This document shows, one piece after another, positions 24,457 to 32,879 of a DNA stretch of 64,000 bases. Numbering within the stretch: the stretch's first letter is position 1; each line of letters opens with the position of its first letter. A model generated the notes under the pieces. That model searched no databases, was not told the DNA's origin, and saw nothing but the letters and a program-made list of their open reading frames with translations. The stretch covers positions 3,720,001 to 3,784,000 of the forward strand of contig NC_063020.1 of assembly GCF_020509005.1 (NCBI RefSeq), given 5' to 3'. Source of the DNA: Fulvia fulva (lineage: Eukaryota; Ascomycota; Dothideomycetes; Mycosphaerellales; Mycosphaerellaceae). A program made the position numbers and the translations under genes.

Positions 24457-24692
24457 TATTAAAACAGGTACGGGTAGAAAGCAGCGGAGTGGAGTAAGAG
24501 ATCAATCTTCAACTGACTAATAGCACGAGCATGCAGCAATATATCAGGAACCAATATGTTGATTGTGTTGGATGTCTATCTAAGCTAAAGGGGAGAGAAG
24601 GTATCTCCCTACAAGCTGAGTCATCGTGGATGCCTCAGGCTGCCAGATCACTTCCTGATTGTTGACTCCCTTTGAGATGCTACATCTTAACA
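24457..24692 (-). repeat. Copia-A3 3' LTR
   Basis: 236 bp. By eye it is identical to the 5' LTR except near its outer end (TATTAAAACAGG against TGTTGAAACAGG, and two more sites by 24480). Confidence 0.96.
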
Positions 24693-24706
24693 CTCCCACT
24701 CATCTC
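24693..24706 (-). other. Copia-A3 polypurine tract
   Basis: On the minus strand the sequence immediately before the 3' LTR reads GAGATGAGTGGGAG, the purine-rich primer for plus-strand DNA synthesis. The same position in Copia-C carries GAGTGGGAG. Confidence 0.8.
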
Positions 24707-24757
24707 GTATGGGAGGTTACAGTCTGCTCACTTCCTGTCAATAGTACTTGGACCTTT

Positions 24758-27700
24758 TTATGACAGGTTCAGCTGGCTTACAAACCTCTGGAAGTGTGGA
24801 CCAGTCTTTGGTTTTGTAAACCCGTCTGCAACCATCTCAGAGGTTGGGGTGTACTCAACAGCAATAAGCCTCCTCCACCAAAGTTTCCTAACAGCGTTAT
24901 AGGCAATGTCAATGTGCTTCGACTTGTCATGAACATGTGCATCTTTCACTAGGGTGAGGGCAGCTTGATTGTCACCTCTTAATTGGACTGGTCTCAAATT
25001 TGATACAGTCTCCTGGTTTCCAGTGATTCTTGGTTGATGGGAACAGTCTCCCACTAACTCTGGACAATCCATTTCCCTTAGCAGTGAAGCTAGGAATTGG
25101 GACTGCTTCGCACATGCATTCATAGCCATGTATTCAGCCTCCATTGTGGATGTTGCTACAGACTTTTGCTTCTTGCTCATCCAAGAAACTGGTGCCCCAC
25201 AGAGGAAGAAGACATACCCAAGGATTGAGACTCTGTCTGCTTTGTCCATTGCATAATCAGAATCACAGTATCCAATAAGGTGTCCTTTTCCAGACTTTGA
25301 GAACTGAAGTCCTAGATCAGGGTATGATCTTAGGTACCTAGTGATCTTCTTCAAAGCCTTCATGTGGTAGGTGGATGGGTCACTCACAAATGAGCTCATC
25401 CTTCCTAGGGCAAAAACGATGTCTGGCCTTGTGATTGTTGCTGGCCACATCCAAGTACCATTAATACTCTGGTACTCTGCCTTGTCACACCTCTCATCCA
25501 TGTGGCTTGAAGGTTTGAGGGCCTCATAGCTGTCCATGGGTGAGTGTGTAGGTGCTGCCTTCTCATGGTTCATTCCCATCTTGGCTAGGCTGTCCCTAAC
25601 AAAGTGTCCTTGGTCAAGTTTCAGGATTCCTCTCTTCCTGTCCCTTGTGACTCTCATGCCAAGGATCTTTTCAGGTTCACCTAGATCTTTGATCTTGAAG
25701 ATCTTGCCAAGTTCTCTTTTGAACCAGAGAACATCTGTCAACTTTGGTGCAGCAATTGGAATGTCATCCACATGTATAAGGATTATGATCTCCCTCTTCT
25801 TATGGATAAGTAGGCATGGATCCACTTCTGACTGTGTGAATCCAATCTCTCTGAGCTTTGACACACAGAGTTGATTCCAATCTCTAGCTGCTTGCTTAAG
25901 TCCATACAAGCTTTTGAGGATTTTGAACACCATGTTTGGTGGAAGCTCAACTCCTGGTGGTGGTAACATGAAGATGTCTTCATGGAGGGTGCTTTCTGTG
26001 AATGCATTGTTCACATCCACTTGGTGAAGATGAAGATCCTTCTTACACACAATAGCCATAAACACCCTAAGGGTGTCCTGTCTTACTGTAGGTGCAAATG
26101 TCTCCATAAAGTCAACACCAAACTTCTGTGAGAAGCCCCTTGCAACTAGTCTAGCCTTGAACTTTTCAATAGCTCCACTAATGCTTCTCTTAATATCAAA
26201 GACCCATCTTGATGTAACCAGATTTGCTCCTTTTGGTGGAACAGAATTTTCCCAGGTGTTGTTACTCTGTAGAGCATCTAGTTCCTTTTGGATTGCTTCC
26301 TTCCAAAGATGTCCCCATTTCTTGTCATTCACAGCATCCTTGTAGGATTTTGGAATTGGGACCTCTTGCTTGTATGCAATGGCTTCTACAGTTGCTGCAA
26401 AGGCCATTTCCTCAACTTCTTCCAGGAATTCGCTATCCCATGGTATTGAACTGTCCACTGATTGCATGGCTGCAAAGAAAGCTTGGTGAAAAGCAGCAAG
26501 GTTCTCTGAGAGGTCCATTGCTTCTCCCACTTCAGTGGTTAGTTCGGGCTTAGGGACCATGGATCTTGGGGCTTTCTGTTTCATGTCATAGCCCTCAACA
26601 TCATAGTCAGCCTTTCTCTTTCTAAGGGATGATTTAGGGACCGTCACTTGTGACCTAGTAACGTCTATTTCCTGGGGATCTAGGGAGCTTCTCTCAATTG
26701 GCTGATCGATTTTCTGAAATTCCCCTACGTTCTCCGGAGGCTGGGGAAGTTGCACAAACAGCTTTCTCGGCTGAGCGACTTTAGGGCTCTCAATTGGCTG
26801 ATCTATTTCGGGGGGGCTCTGATGGACGCCTGAATGGTAGGTAGATTGTCCTAAGGATACGTTCTTCCTCGGCCTTCCTAAGGGCTTCCTAGCTGGTGCA
26901 CTGCTTGGTAGATTCAATGTTGGAACATTGAGACCCATATCACCTCCAGGCTGGTCCTCAAAGAAGTCTGCATGTGTGTGTTGTTTAACAGCTCTCATGT
27001 CTGGTTCCCAAAAGAGCCAGGCTTTAGCTGTGTTTTCAACATACCCAATAAACACTGCTTCTTTACCCCTATTCATTAGCTTGTCACTTCTTGCCCATTG
27101 AGGTTGGGATCTTGTGTCCATATAGACAACAGCTTTGCATCCCCAAACTTTCAAATGGTTGATGGTCGGTTTGATACCATCAAAAGCCTCATCTGGTGAA
27201 ACCTTGAACCCATCGTAATCTGGGCCATTTGGCAGTTTGTTCCTCATATAAGTTTGGGCCTCTAGTGCTTCAGGCCAAAATTCAACCGGCATTTTAGCCT
27301 CTTCAAGCATTGCCCTTATAGAGTCCTCTGAGGTTTGTATTGACCTCTCAACTGGTCCATTCTGTAGAGAGTTGTATGCCTCAGTCGGCTCGAGCCCAAT
27401 CCCCAAATCCTTCTCCCACTGCTTCACTAATGCAATAAGTTCTTTTGCATTGTCAAGTCTTACTGCTTTCAGCTGCGCTGATGATTTCCTCTCTGCTTTG
27501 ATCTTCCAGTTCTGGAGAGCAACTGGAGCATCTTCTCTTTTCCTAAGAGGAAAGGTCCACTTCTTCCTAGAGAAGTTGTCAACAATCTCAAGCCAGTATT
27601 TGAATCCTAGTCTTGAGATTGGTAGTGGGCCACATATGTCAATAGATACAAGGGCAAGTCTTTCAGGTCTTCTCTCTGTAACTTTGCCTTTGTACTTCTT

Positions 27701-29413
27701 CATCTTTGCTATTGAGCATACTCTGCACTGGTGAAAGCCATCCTTAGGGATAGGAATGGGTTCTTTCAAGTCTGTTACCTTGTGAAGATTCTGGAGCAAA
27801 TTCTTCCCAAAGTGTGCAAATCTTCTATGCCAAAGCTCCCACTGCTTCAGGTCGGTCTCTGATTGAGCAGTCACAAAGGCATTCTCCATTGGTGGTGCAC
27901 ATGATGAGTAATGTGCCCGTTCTTGTAGGAGAGGAGAAATCTCATCAATGAATGGAACCCCCCCAAGGAGCTTTGTCTGGACAACAGTCTCACCAGAGGG
28001 GGAAACAAGAGAAAATGATGGAGGTTGCACACCAAACTGCTTGCTAAACTGGTTCCATGAAACCAGGTTCACTCCTAGCTTGGGTACAAGCAGGACATCT
28101 TCCAAAACAACTTTTCTGCCAGCTCTCCCACTCATCTCTGCATTCCCAATATGAGTGGCCAATAAAAACCCACCTCCCACTTTGATCCATTTCTTCCTTG
28201 TCAAGGGAGTCATAGATCTAAAGAGGCAGCTTTGGTCAGTCATATGGGATGAAGCACAGGAGTCAAGTAACCACTCTGACGAGGGGAACTTGCCTTGGAC
28301 TTCTGCAGTTGAGTGAGCCACTTCATCATACTCATCATCATCAGACATTGTCTCTGGGGATGAGCTGCATGGTGACTCTTGGGCGGAGAAACCTTTTCCA
28401 GTCTTCTTTGCTTTAGAGGTATAAGACTGGGCCTGGTTCTTCTGGAGTGACAGCATGTCAGAGCTGAGTTTCTTCACCATTTTCTTAAGTTCTTCCATAG
28501 AGGACTTCTCTCTTGGTGTCCTCCTTGAAGTGGGTGGTGGAGTTCTCTTCTTCTTGACATGTGTTGTATTCTGGGAAGATGGTGGTTGGGAATGAGATCT
28601 AAGGACCTTTCTTGCCTCAGGCAAACTAGGGCAGTCCTTGATCAGATGATCCTTCTCACAGAGAAGGCAGGAGAGTGGTCTTGCTAGACCTGAGGGCTTG
28701 ACCCAGGTGGCTGCCATGCCATACTCAGCCTTAGAGGGATCCAACCTGGCTTCTTGAGCTTCAAGGATCTTTAAGGTCCTTTCATGATCCATCTTTGGCT
28801 GAGCCATGATAGTATCCCTGGCTACATGGTAGTCAGGTGGCAGTGAGCTTAAGAGCTGGGTCATCCTCACATCAGCTTTCCTGTAATGCTGACCCTCTGG
28901 GTCAACATCAGCAATCCTTTTTCCAAGAGAAACCAGGTGTGTCCATGCGGATCTGATGGTGAACTCTTCACTCATCTCAAAGGTCACAAATTGCTTTGTG
29001 AGCTCATGTGCATGGGTTGGTAGCACCTGGCTATACTTGTTCCAGAGATACACCCACTTCTCAGCAGCTCTTCCAGATTCACATGAGCCCTCAAGCTCAA
29101 ATTCATCTTCTTCTGTGATCCTACTAAGGATACTGAAGTTGCATACTGCATTGTGTCTTGTCCATGTTGGCGTATTGAGGATCTCTTTGGTTGTAGCCTC
29201 TTCTTGGAGTTTCAGAGTCTTGCCCTTGATGTTGTCAAAAGACACTTCCATTAGGTCATCAATTGCAAAGAATGCTGATTGGCTCTCCATCTTGTATCTC
29301 TGAAGGTTGAACCATCTCTTCCAATTGTCCCTCCCAAGAATTGGGATTTTGCCTCCCTTCTCCTCTGTCTTCTCTTGGTATGAATCCATAATAAATTGGA
29401 TGTAATGAAACAA
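24758..29413 (-). CDS. Copia-A gag-pol polyprotein (1551 aa)
   Basis: This is the full retrotransposition polyprotein of a Ty1/copia element. In order: gag, with a zinc knuckle C-X2-C-X3-H-X4-C at residues 249-261; aspartic protease with D-S-C at 384-386 in WLLDSCASSHMTD; integrase zinc site (His529, His534, Cys563, Cys566) and catalytic Asp592, Asp654, Glu689; a linker with IDQPIE twice (870-875, 902-907) and LFVQLP at 885-890; reverse transcriptase (about 1055-1300) with H-V-D-D at 1214-1217 instead of the usual Y-V-D-D; RNase H with Asp1384, Glu1425, Asp1481, Asp1530. Comparison with Copia-C suggests Met9 (29387-29389) as the likelier start. The C-terminus agrees with the other copies. No frameshift separates gag and pol, so protein ratios must be set otherwise. 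All domains are present, so it could be active. Confidence 0.96.
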   Translation of the reverse strand: MFHYIQFIMDSYQEKTEEKGGKIPILGRDNWKRWFNLQRYKMESQSAFFAIDDLMEVSFDNIKGKTLKLQEEATTKEILNTPTWTRHNAVCNFSILSRITEEDEFELEGSCESGRAAEKWVYLWNKYSQVLPTHAHELTKQFVTFEMSEEFTIRSAWTHLVSLGKRIADVDPEGQHYRKADVRMTQLLSSLPPDYHVARDTIMAQPKMDHERTLKILEAQEARLDPSKAEYGMAATWVKPSGLARPLSCLLCEKDHLIKDCPSLPEARKVLRSHSQPPSSQNTTHVKKKRTPPPTSRRTPREKSSMEELKKMVKKLSSDMLSLQKNQAQSYTSKAKKTGKGFSAQESPCSSSPETMSDDDEYDEVAHSTAEVQGKFPSSEWLLDSCASSHMTDQSCLFRSMTPLTRKKWIKVGGGFLLATHIGNAEMSGRAGRKVVLEDVLLVPKLGVNLVSWNQFSKQFGVQPPSFSLVSPSGETVVQTKLLGGVPFIDEISPLLQERAHYSSCAPPMENAFVTAQSETDLKQWELWHRRFAHFGKNLLQNLHKVTDLKEPIPIPKDGFHQCRVCSIAKMKKYKGKVTERRPERLALVSIDICGPLPISRLGFKYWLEIVDNFSRKKWTFPLRKREDAPVALQNWKIKAERKSSAQLKAVRLDNAKELIALVKQWEKDLGIGLEPTEAYNSLQNGPVERSIQTSEDSIRAMLEEAKMPVEFWPEALEAQTYMRNKLPNGPDYDGFKVSPDEAFDGIKPTINHLKVWGCKAVVYMDTRSQPQWARSDKLMNRGKEAVFIGYVENTAKAWLFWEPDMRAVKQHTHADFFEDQPGGDMGLNVPTLNLPSSAPARKPLGRPRKNVSLGQSTYHSGVHQSPPEIDQPIESPKVAQPRKLFVQLPQPPENVGEFQKIDQPIERSSLDPQEIDVTRSQVTVPKSSLRKRKADYDVEGYDMKQKAPRSMVPKPELTTEVGEAMDLSENLAAFHQAFFAAMQSVDSSIPWDSEFLEEVEEMAFAATVEAIAYKQEVPIPKSYKDAVNDKKWGHLWKEAIQKELDALQSNNTWENSVPPKGANLVTSRWVFDIKRSISGAIEKFKARLVARGFSQKFGVDFMETFAPTVRQDTLRVFMAIVCKKDLHLHQVDVNNAFTESTLHEDIFMLPPPGVELPPNMVFKILKSLYGLKQAARDWNQLCVSKLREIGFTQSEVDPCLLIHKKREIIILIHVDDIPIAAPKLTDVLWFKRELGKIFKIKDLGEPEKILGMRVTRDRKRGILKLDQGHFVRDSLAKMGMNHEKAAPTHSPMDSYEALKPSSHMDERCDKAEYQSINGTWMWPATITRPDIVFALGRMSSFVSDPSTYHMKALKKITRYLRSYPDLGLQFSKSGKGHLIGYCDSDYAMDKADRVSILGYVFFLCGAPVSWMSKKQKSVATSTMEAEYMAMNACAKQSQFLASLLREMDCPELVGDCSHQPRITGNQETVSNLRPVQLRGDNQAALTLVKDAHVHDKSKHIDIAYNAVRKLWWRRLIAVEYTPTSEMVADGFTKPKTGPHFQRFVSQLNLS

Positions 29414-29822
29414 GGTGTGTATGTTCCAAGGTGGTGGCTCAGATCCTGCTGAGGCTTCTGGTGTAGAATGGGAAAGTTCGTAGGTGTGGATACCAAGGCC
29501 TGCTTGGTAAAGTAAAGAAGGAGCGGTGTGAGGTCTCGGGGCTAGGACACAGGTCTGTCTCTCCTAGCAGAGCTTCAAATGACTTACTTGAAGTCCTTCT
29601 TGATAGTATCTCGATGCAGTTCTGCCTACAGAGTATCTTCAAGGTATTGGCTTTGAGTAAGCCGCACAGAGTCCTTGTCTGGGTTACCTATCACTTAGTA
29701 TCGAACTAAGCTCCTTGATAGGATAGACGGGGTAGACTTCTGATTCCCAGATGTTTTCTGCTACGATAGCAAGGGATACAAGTAACCTGTACTGATATAG
29801 GTTGCTCTTATTCCTGCACAAA
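29414..29822 (-). other. Copia-A3 5' untranslated leader
   Basis: About 410 bases between the primer-binding site and the first ATG. No coding frame here is shared by the mutated copies. Short overlapping frames in this stretch look spurious. Confidence 0.7.
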
Positions 29823-29837
29823 CCCGGGCTCATAACC
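29823..29837 (-). other. Copia-A3 primer-binding site (initiator tRNA-Met anticodon arm)
   Basis: The bases next to the 5' LTR read CCCGGGCTCATAACC on the plus strand, so the element RNA carries the complement. The plus-strand form resembles the anticodon stem-loop of eukaryotic initiator tRNA-Met (CAT anticodon), not a tRNA 3' end. This is the half-tRNA priming arrangement known for Drosophila copia. Confidence 0.8.
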
Positions 29838-30073
29838 TGTTGAAACAGGTACGGGTGGATGGCAGCGGAGTGGAGTAAGAGATCAATCTTCAACTGACTA
29901 ATAGCACGAGCATGCAGCAATATATCAGGAACCAATATGTTGATTGTGTTGGATGTCTATCTAAGCTAAAGGGGAGAGAAGGTATCTCCCTACAAGCTGA
30001 GTCATCGTGGATGCCTCAGGCTGCCAGATCACTTCCTGATTGTTGACTCCCTTTGAGATGCTACATCTTAACA
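29838..30073 (-). repeat. Copia-A3 5' LTR
   Basis: 236 bp, beginning TGTTAAGATG and ending TTTCAACA on the minus strand. The canonical TG...CA ends are intact. Confidence 0.96.
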
Positions 30074-31230
30074 GTTATTACTATTACCGTTATTATCGTT
30101 ACTACCGCCTCCGCCGCCGCCGCCTCTACTAGTAGCTTTACGATACTTACGTATTAGCTACTCGAGTAAAGTCTCGCGCGGAGGTGAATAGGAGGGTCGG
30201 CGACTAGAGCGGCCCTTACCTCTATTCTATATAGTGTCTTTAGTAGCTTAGAGTCGAGTCTTTAGATCGTTAACCTCCTTCTATAGAGCCTAGTTCTTAG
30301 CTTCGGTATCCTATACCTTCTTCTTCTCCTTTTCGTAAATCTTACTAAATTGCTTATATAGTTTATTAGCCTCCCTATACTTCTTCTCTATCTCTTATAA
30401 CTTTACTAGGTTATAATCCTTCTTACTCTTTATGTCTACGGCCATCTTCTATATTATAGCTTCCTTGCTTCGTAGTATCTTATAGATACGGTTATACTCG
30501 GTATATAGCGTAGTATACTAGATGTTCTAGAGGTTATTAGCTCGCTCTATTATATCGAGTTGTCTACCTTTAGTAATCGCTATATCTACTACCTATAGTA
30601 CGAAGTCGTAGGTAGTCTTCGGGTACTAGGATACGAGGATCGTAAGTTTATTTAGTATAATATTCTAGTATTCGGATATAAGAATATGCTCTACCTCGTC
30701 GAGTAATAGGTACACCTCGTCTAGGTCGCCGCCTAGGTTCTCTTCGAGCTTAAACTCAAACAGTTCTATAAAGTTAATCTTACTGCCTTCTTCTCGCTTA
30801 AAGGCTTTCTAGTAAGCTTTATTAATTTCCTATTATAGCGCGATACCGGTGTCTACTATAACCCGCCGGTTGTCGTCCTATGTCTAACTCTAAGGAAAAG
30901 AGGAGAGGTCGGGAAAAAGAGATATACGCTACTTACCTTTACCCTTAGGCTTTAGTAGCGGTAGTATACCGCCGTTTGTCTATAAAGTTATATTATCTAG
31001 GTTCGGGGGAGGCGTGACGATGCCTATTTCCTAACTATCTACGAGCGCGCGACTACCTACTAATAATGTCGCCGCGTTACGTTCTCTAGGTATTTACGCG
31101 CTATACGCCTTACCGTGTTCTATATTCTAATACGACTCTACGCGTTCTTCGAGTTCTATAGTTCTGTCTGTTCCTATTATTACGCGTCCCTTACCTAGAT
31201 CCGCAATCTAGGTAGGGTAGTAGAACAAAC
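30074..31230 (-). pseudogene. Gypsy-2b gag, N-terminal part
   Basis: Continuation of the Gypsy-2b gag beyond Copia-A3. It includes the charged coiled-coil stretch (about 30240-30480) and the start region next to the 5' LTR. A palindromic hairpin (about 31192-31215) sits just inside the LTR. RIP-type stops are present throughout. Confidence 0.82.
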
Positions 31231-31414
31231 TATAAGGGCGCGCATACTATAAAGTCTAAATAAGAGAGTTGTTATTCTACGAAGCTACAAAAGAGGAGCG
31301 CGAGGCGCGGCGAAGTTATAAAGTAAAGCTAAGCCGCGCTAACCCGATACAGAAGGTCCGCGGTTTACCTAGGCCGACGTAGCTATAGTAAGGGGTCGCG
31401 GGCTACCCGTAATA
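31231..31414 (-). repeat. Gypsy-2b 5' LTR
   Basis: 184 bp, from TATAAGGGCG to CTACCCGTAATA on the plus strand. Copia-A4 coding sequence begins immediately after it (GGATTAGTATTATAGG, mutated from GGGTCAGCATTACAGG). Confidence 0.93.
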
Positions 31415-32685
31415 GGATTAGTATTATAGGAAAGCTAATATAAGGATGACCTAGCTCTTAAGCTTACTACTACCTAACTACTATATAGCTAGGGATACTA
31501 TTATAGCTTAGCTAAAGAGAGATTATAAAAGGACCTTAAAGATCCTTAAAGCTTAAGAAGCTAGGTTAGATCCCTCTAAGGCTAAGTATAGTATAGTAGC
31601 TACCTAGGTCAAGCCCTTAGGTCTAGTAAGACTACTCTCCTACCTTCTCTATAAGAAGGATTATCGAATTAAGGACTGCCCTAGTCTACCTAAGGCAAGA
31701 AAGGTCCTTAGATCTTATTTCTAACCACTATCTTCCTAGAATATAACATATATTAAGAAGAAGAGAACTCTACTACCTACTTTAAGGAGGACACTAAGAG
31801 AGAAGTCCTCTATAGAAGAACTTAAGAAAATGGTGAAGAAACTCAGCTCTAATATACTATTACTCTAGAAGAACTAGGCCTAGTCTTATACCTCTAAAGT
31901 AAAGAAGACTAGAAGAGGTTTTTCCGCCTAAGAGTTACGTGACTTATATAGCTCATCCTTAGAGACAATGTCTAATAATGATGAGTATAATAAAGTAGCT
32001 TACTTAACTATAGAAGTCTAAGGCAAGTTCCCCTCGTTAGAGTAGTTACTTAACTCCTATACTTCATCCTATATAACTGACTAAAGCTACCTCTTTAGAT
32101 CTATAACTCCCTTAATAAGGAAGAAATAGATCAAAGTAGGAGGTAGGTTTTTATTAGCTACTTATATTAGGGATATAGAGATGAGTAGGAGAGCTAGTAG
32201 AAAAGTTATTTTAGAAAATGTCCTACTTGTACCTAAGCTAGGAGTAAACCTGGTTTTATAGAACTAGTTTAGTAAGTAGTTTAGTGTTCAACCTCTATTA
32301 TTTTCTCTTATTTCCCCCTCTAGTAAGACTGTTGTCTAGACAAAGCTCCTTAGGGGGTTCTATTTATGAAAAAGATTTCTCCTCTCCTATAAGAACGGGC
32401 ATATTACTCATTATGTGCACTACTAATAGAGAATGCCTTTGTAACTACTCAATTAGAGACCGACCTAAAGTAGTAGAAGCTTTAGTATAGAAGATTTGTA
32501 CACTTTAGGAAGAATTTGCTCTAGAATCTTTATAAGGTAACAGACTTAAAAGAACCTATTCCTATCCCTAAGAATGGCCTTTACTAGTGTAGAGTATGTT
32601 TAATAGTAAAGAGGAAGAAGTATAAAGGCAAAGTTATAGAGAGAAGACCTAAAAGACTTGCCCTTATATCTATTGATATATATAG
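31415..32685 (+). pseudogene. Copia-A4 gag-protease-integrase, part 1
   Basis: Plus-strand RIP-mutated Copia-A, matching about residues 173-594 of the intact protein: end of gag, zinc knuckle, protease and first half of integrase. The protease Asp codon is mutated to Asn near 32050 (N-S-Y where D-S-C is expected). Gypsy-2b cuts the 5' end off. LINE-a interrupts it at 32685/32686 and the frame resumes at 37533. This copy is the outermost layer of the right-hand nest. Confidence 0.92.
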
Positions 32686-32879
32686 ATAGATAGATGATTC
32701 ATTTACCCGTTGTGGTGCCCTCCGGCCCATGCGGGTTTATGTCTATATATGTTACTGCATAAGGTAGGAAACCTATTCCTAGGTAAAAACCTCCTCTCCT
32801 TCTCTAATAGTCTCCTTGCCATGAGTTCTCAGTTTTCCTTCCATTAGGGTGCACTAGTGTCATGGTGGTTAGCCTCTGA
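32686..32879 (-). other. LINE-a 3' untranslated region
   Basis: About 190 bases between the ORF2 stop and the 3' terminus, ending in the ATCT repeat tail. The terminal region resembles the 3' end of LINE-b (38708-38770), the part a LINE reverse transcriptase would recognise. Confidence 0.75.

Larger units (their letters stand above)
24457..30073 (-). mobile_element. Copia-A3, complete and apparently intact Ty1/copia retrotransposon
   Basis: A 5617-bp element with 236-bp LTRs at both ends (24457-24692 and 29838-30073), a 5-bp target-site duplication GTTAT (24452-24456 and 30074-30078), a primer-binding site, a polypurine tract and one uninterrupted polyprotein frame. CpA and TpG are normally frequent, unlike its flanks. 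The LTRs differ at about five positions, all in the outer 25 bp of the 3' LTR. This marks a recent insertion, and it is the only copy of Copia-A here with coding capacity. Confidence 0.97.
15770..31414 (-). mobile_element. Gypsy-2b, split by Copia-B and Copia-A3
   Basis: Minus-strand Gypsy-2 copy in three pieces: 15770-15814, 21600-24456 and 30074-31414. Removing Copia-B with one copy of its GTTAA duplication, and Copia-A3 with one GTTAT, restores colinearity with Gypsy-2a and Gypsy-2c. The 5' LTR is 31231-31414. The 3' half (RNase H, integrase, 3' LTR) is absent beyond 15770, where Copia-A2 begins. It is inserted in Copia-A4, which starts at 31415. Confidence 0.9.

Noticed and set aside
29823..29837. 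Possible tRNA-Met gene fragment
   Set aside because: Only the anticodon-arm complement is present, at the fixed position of a primer-binding site in several elements. There is no tRNA fold.
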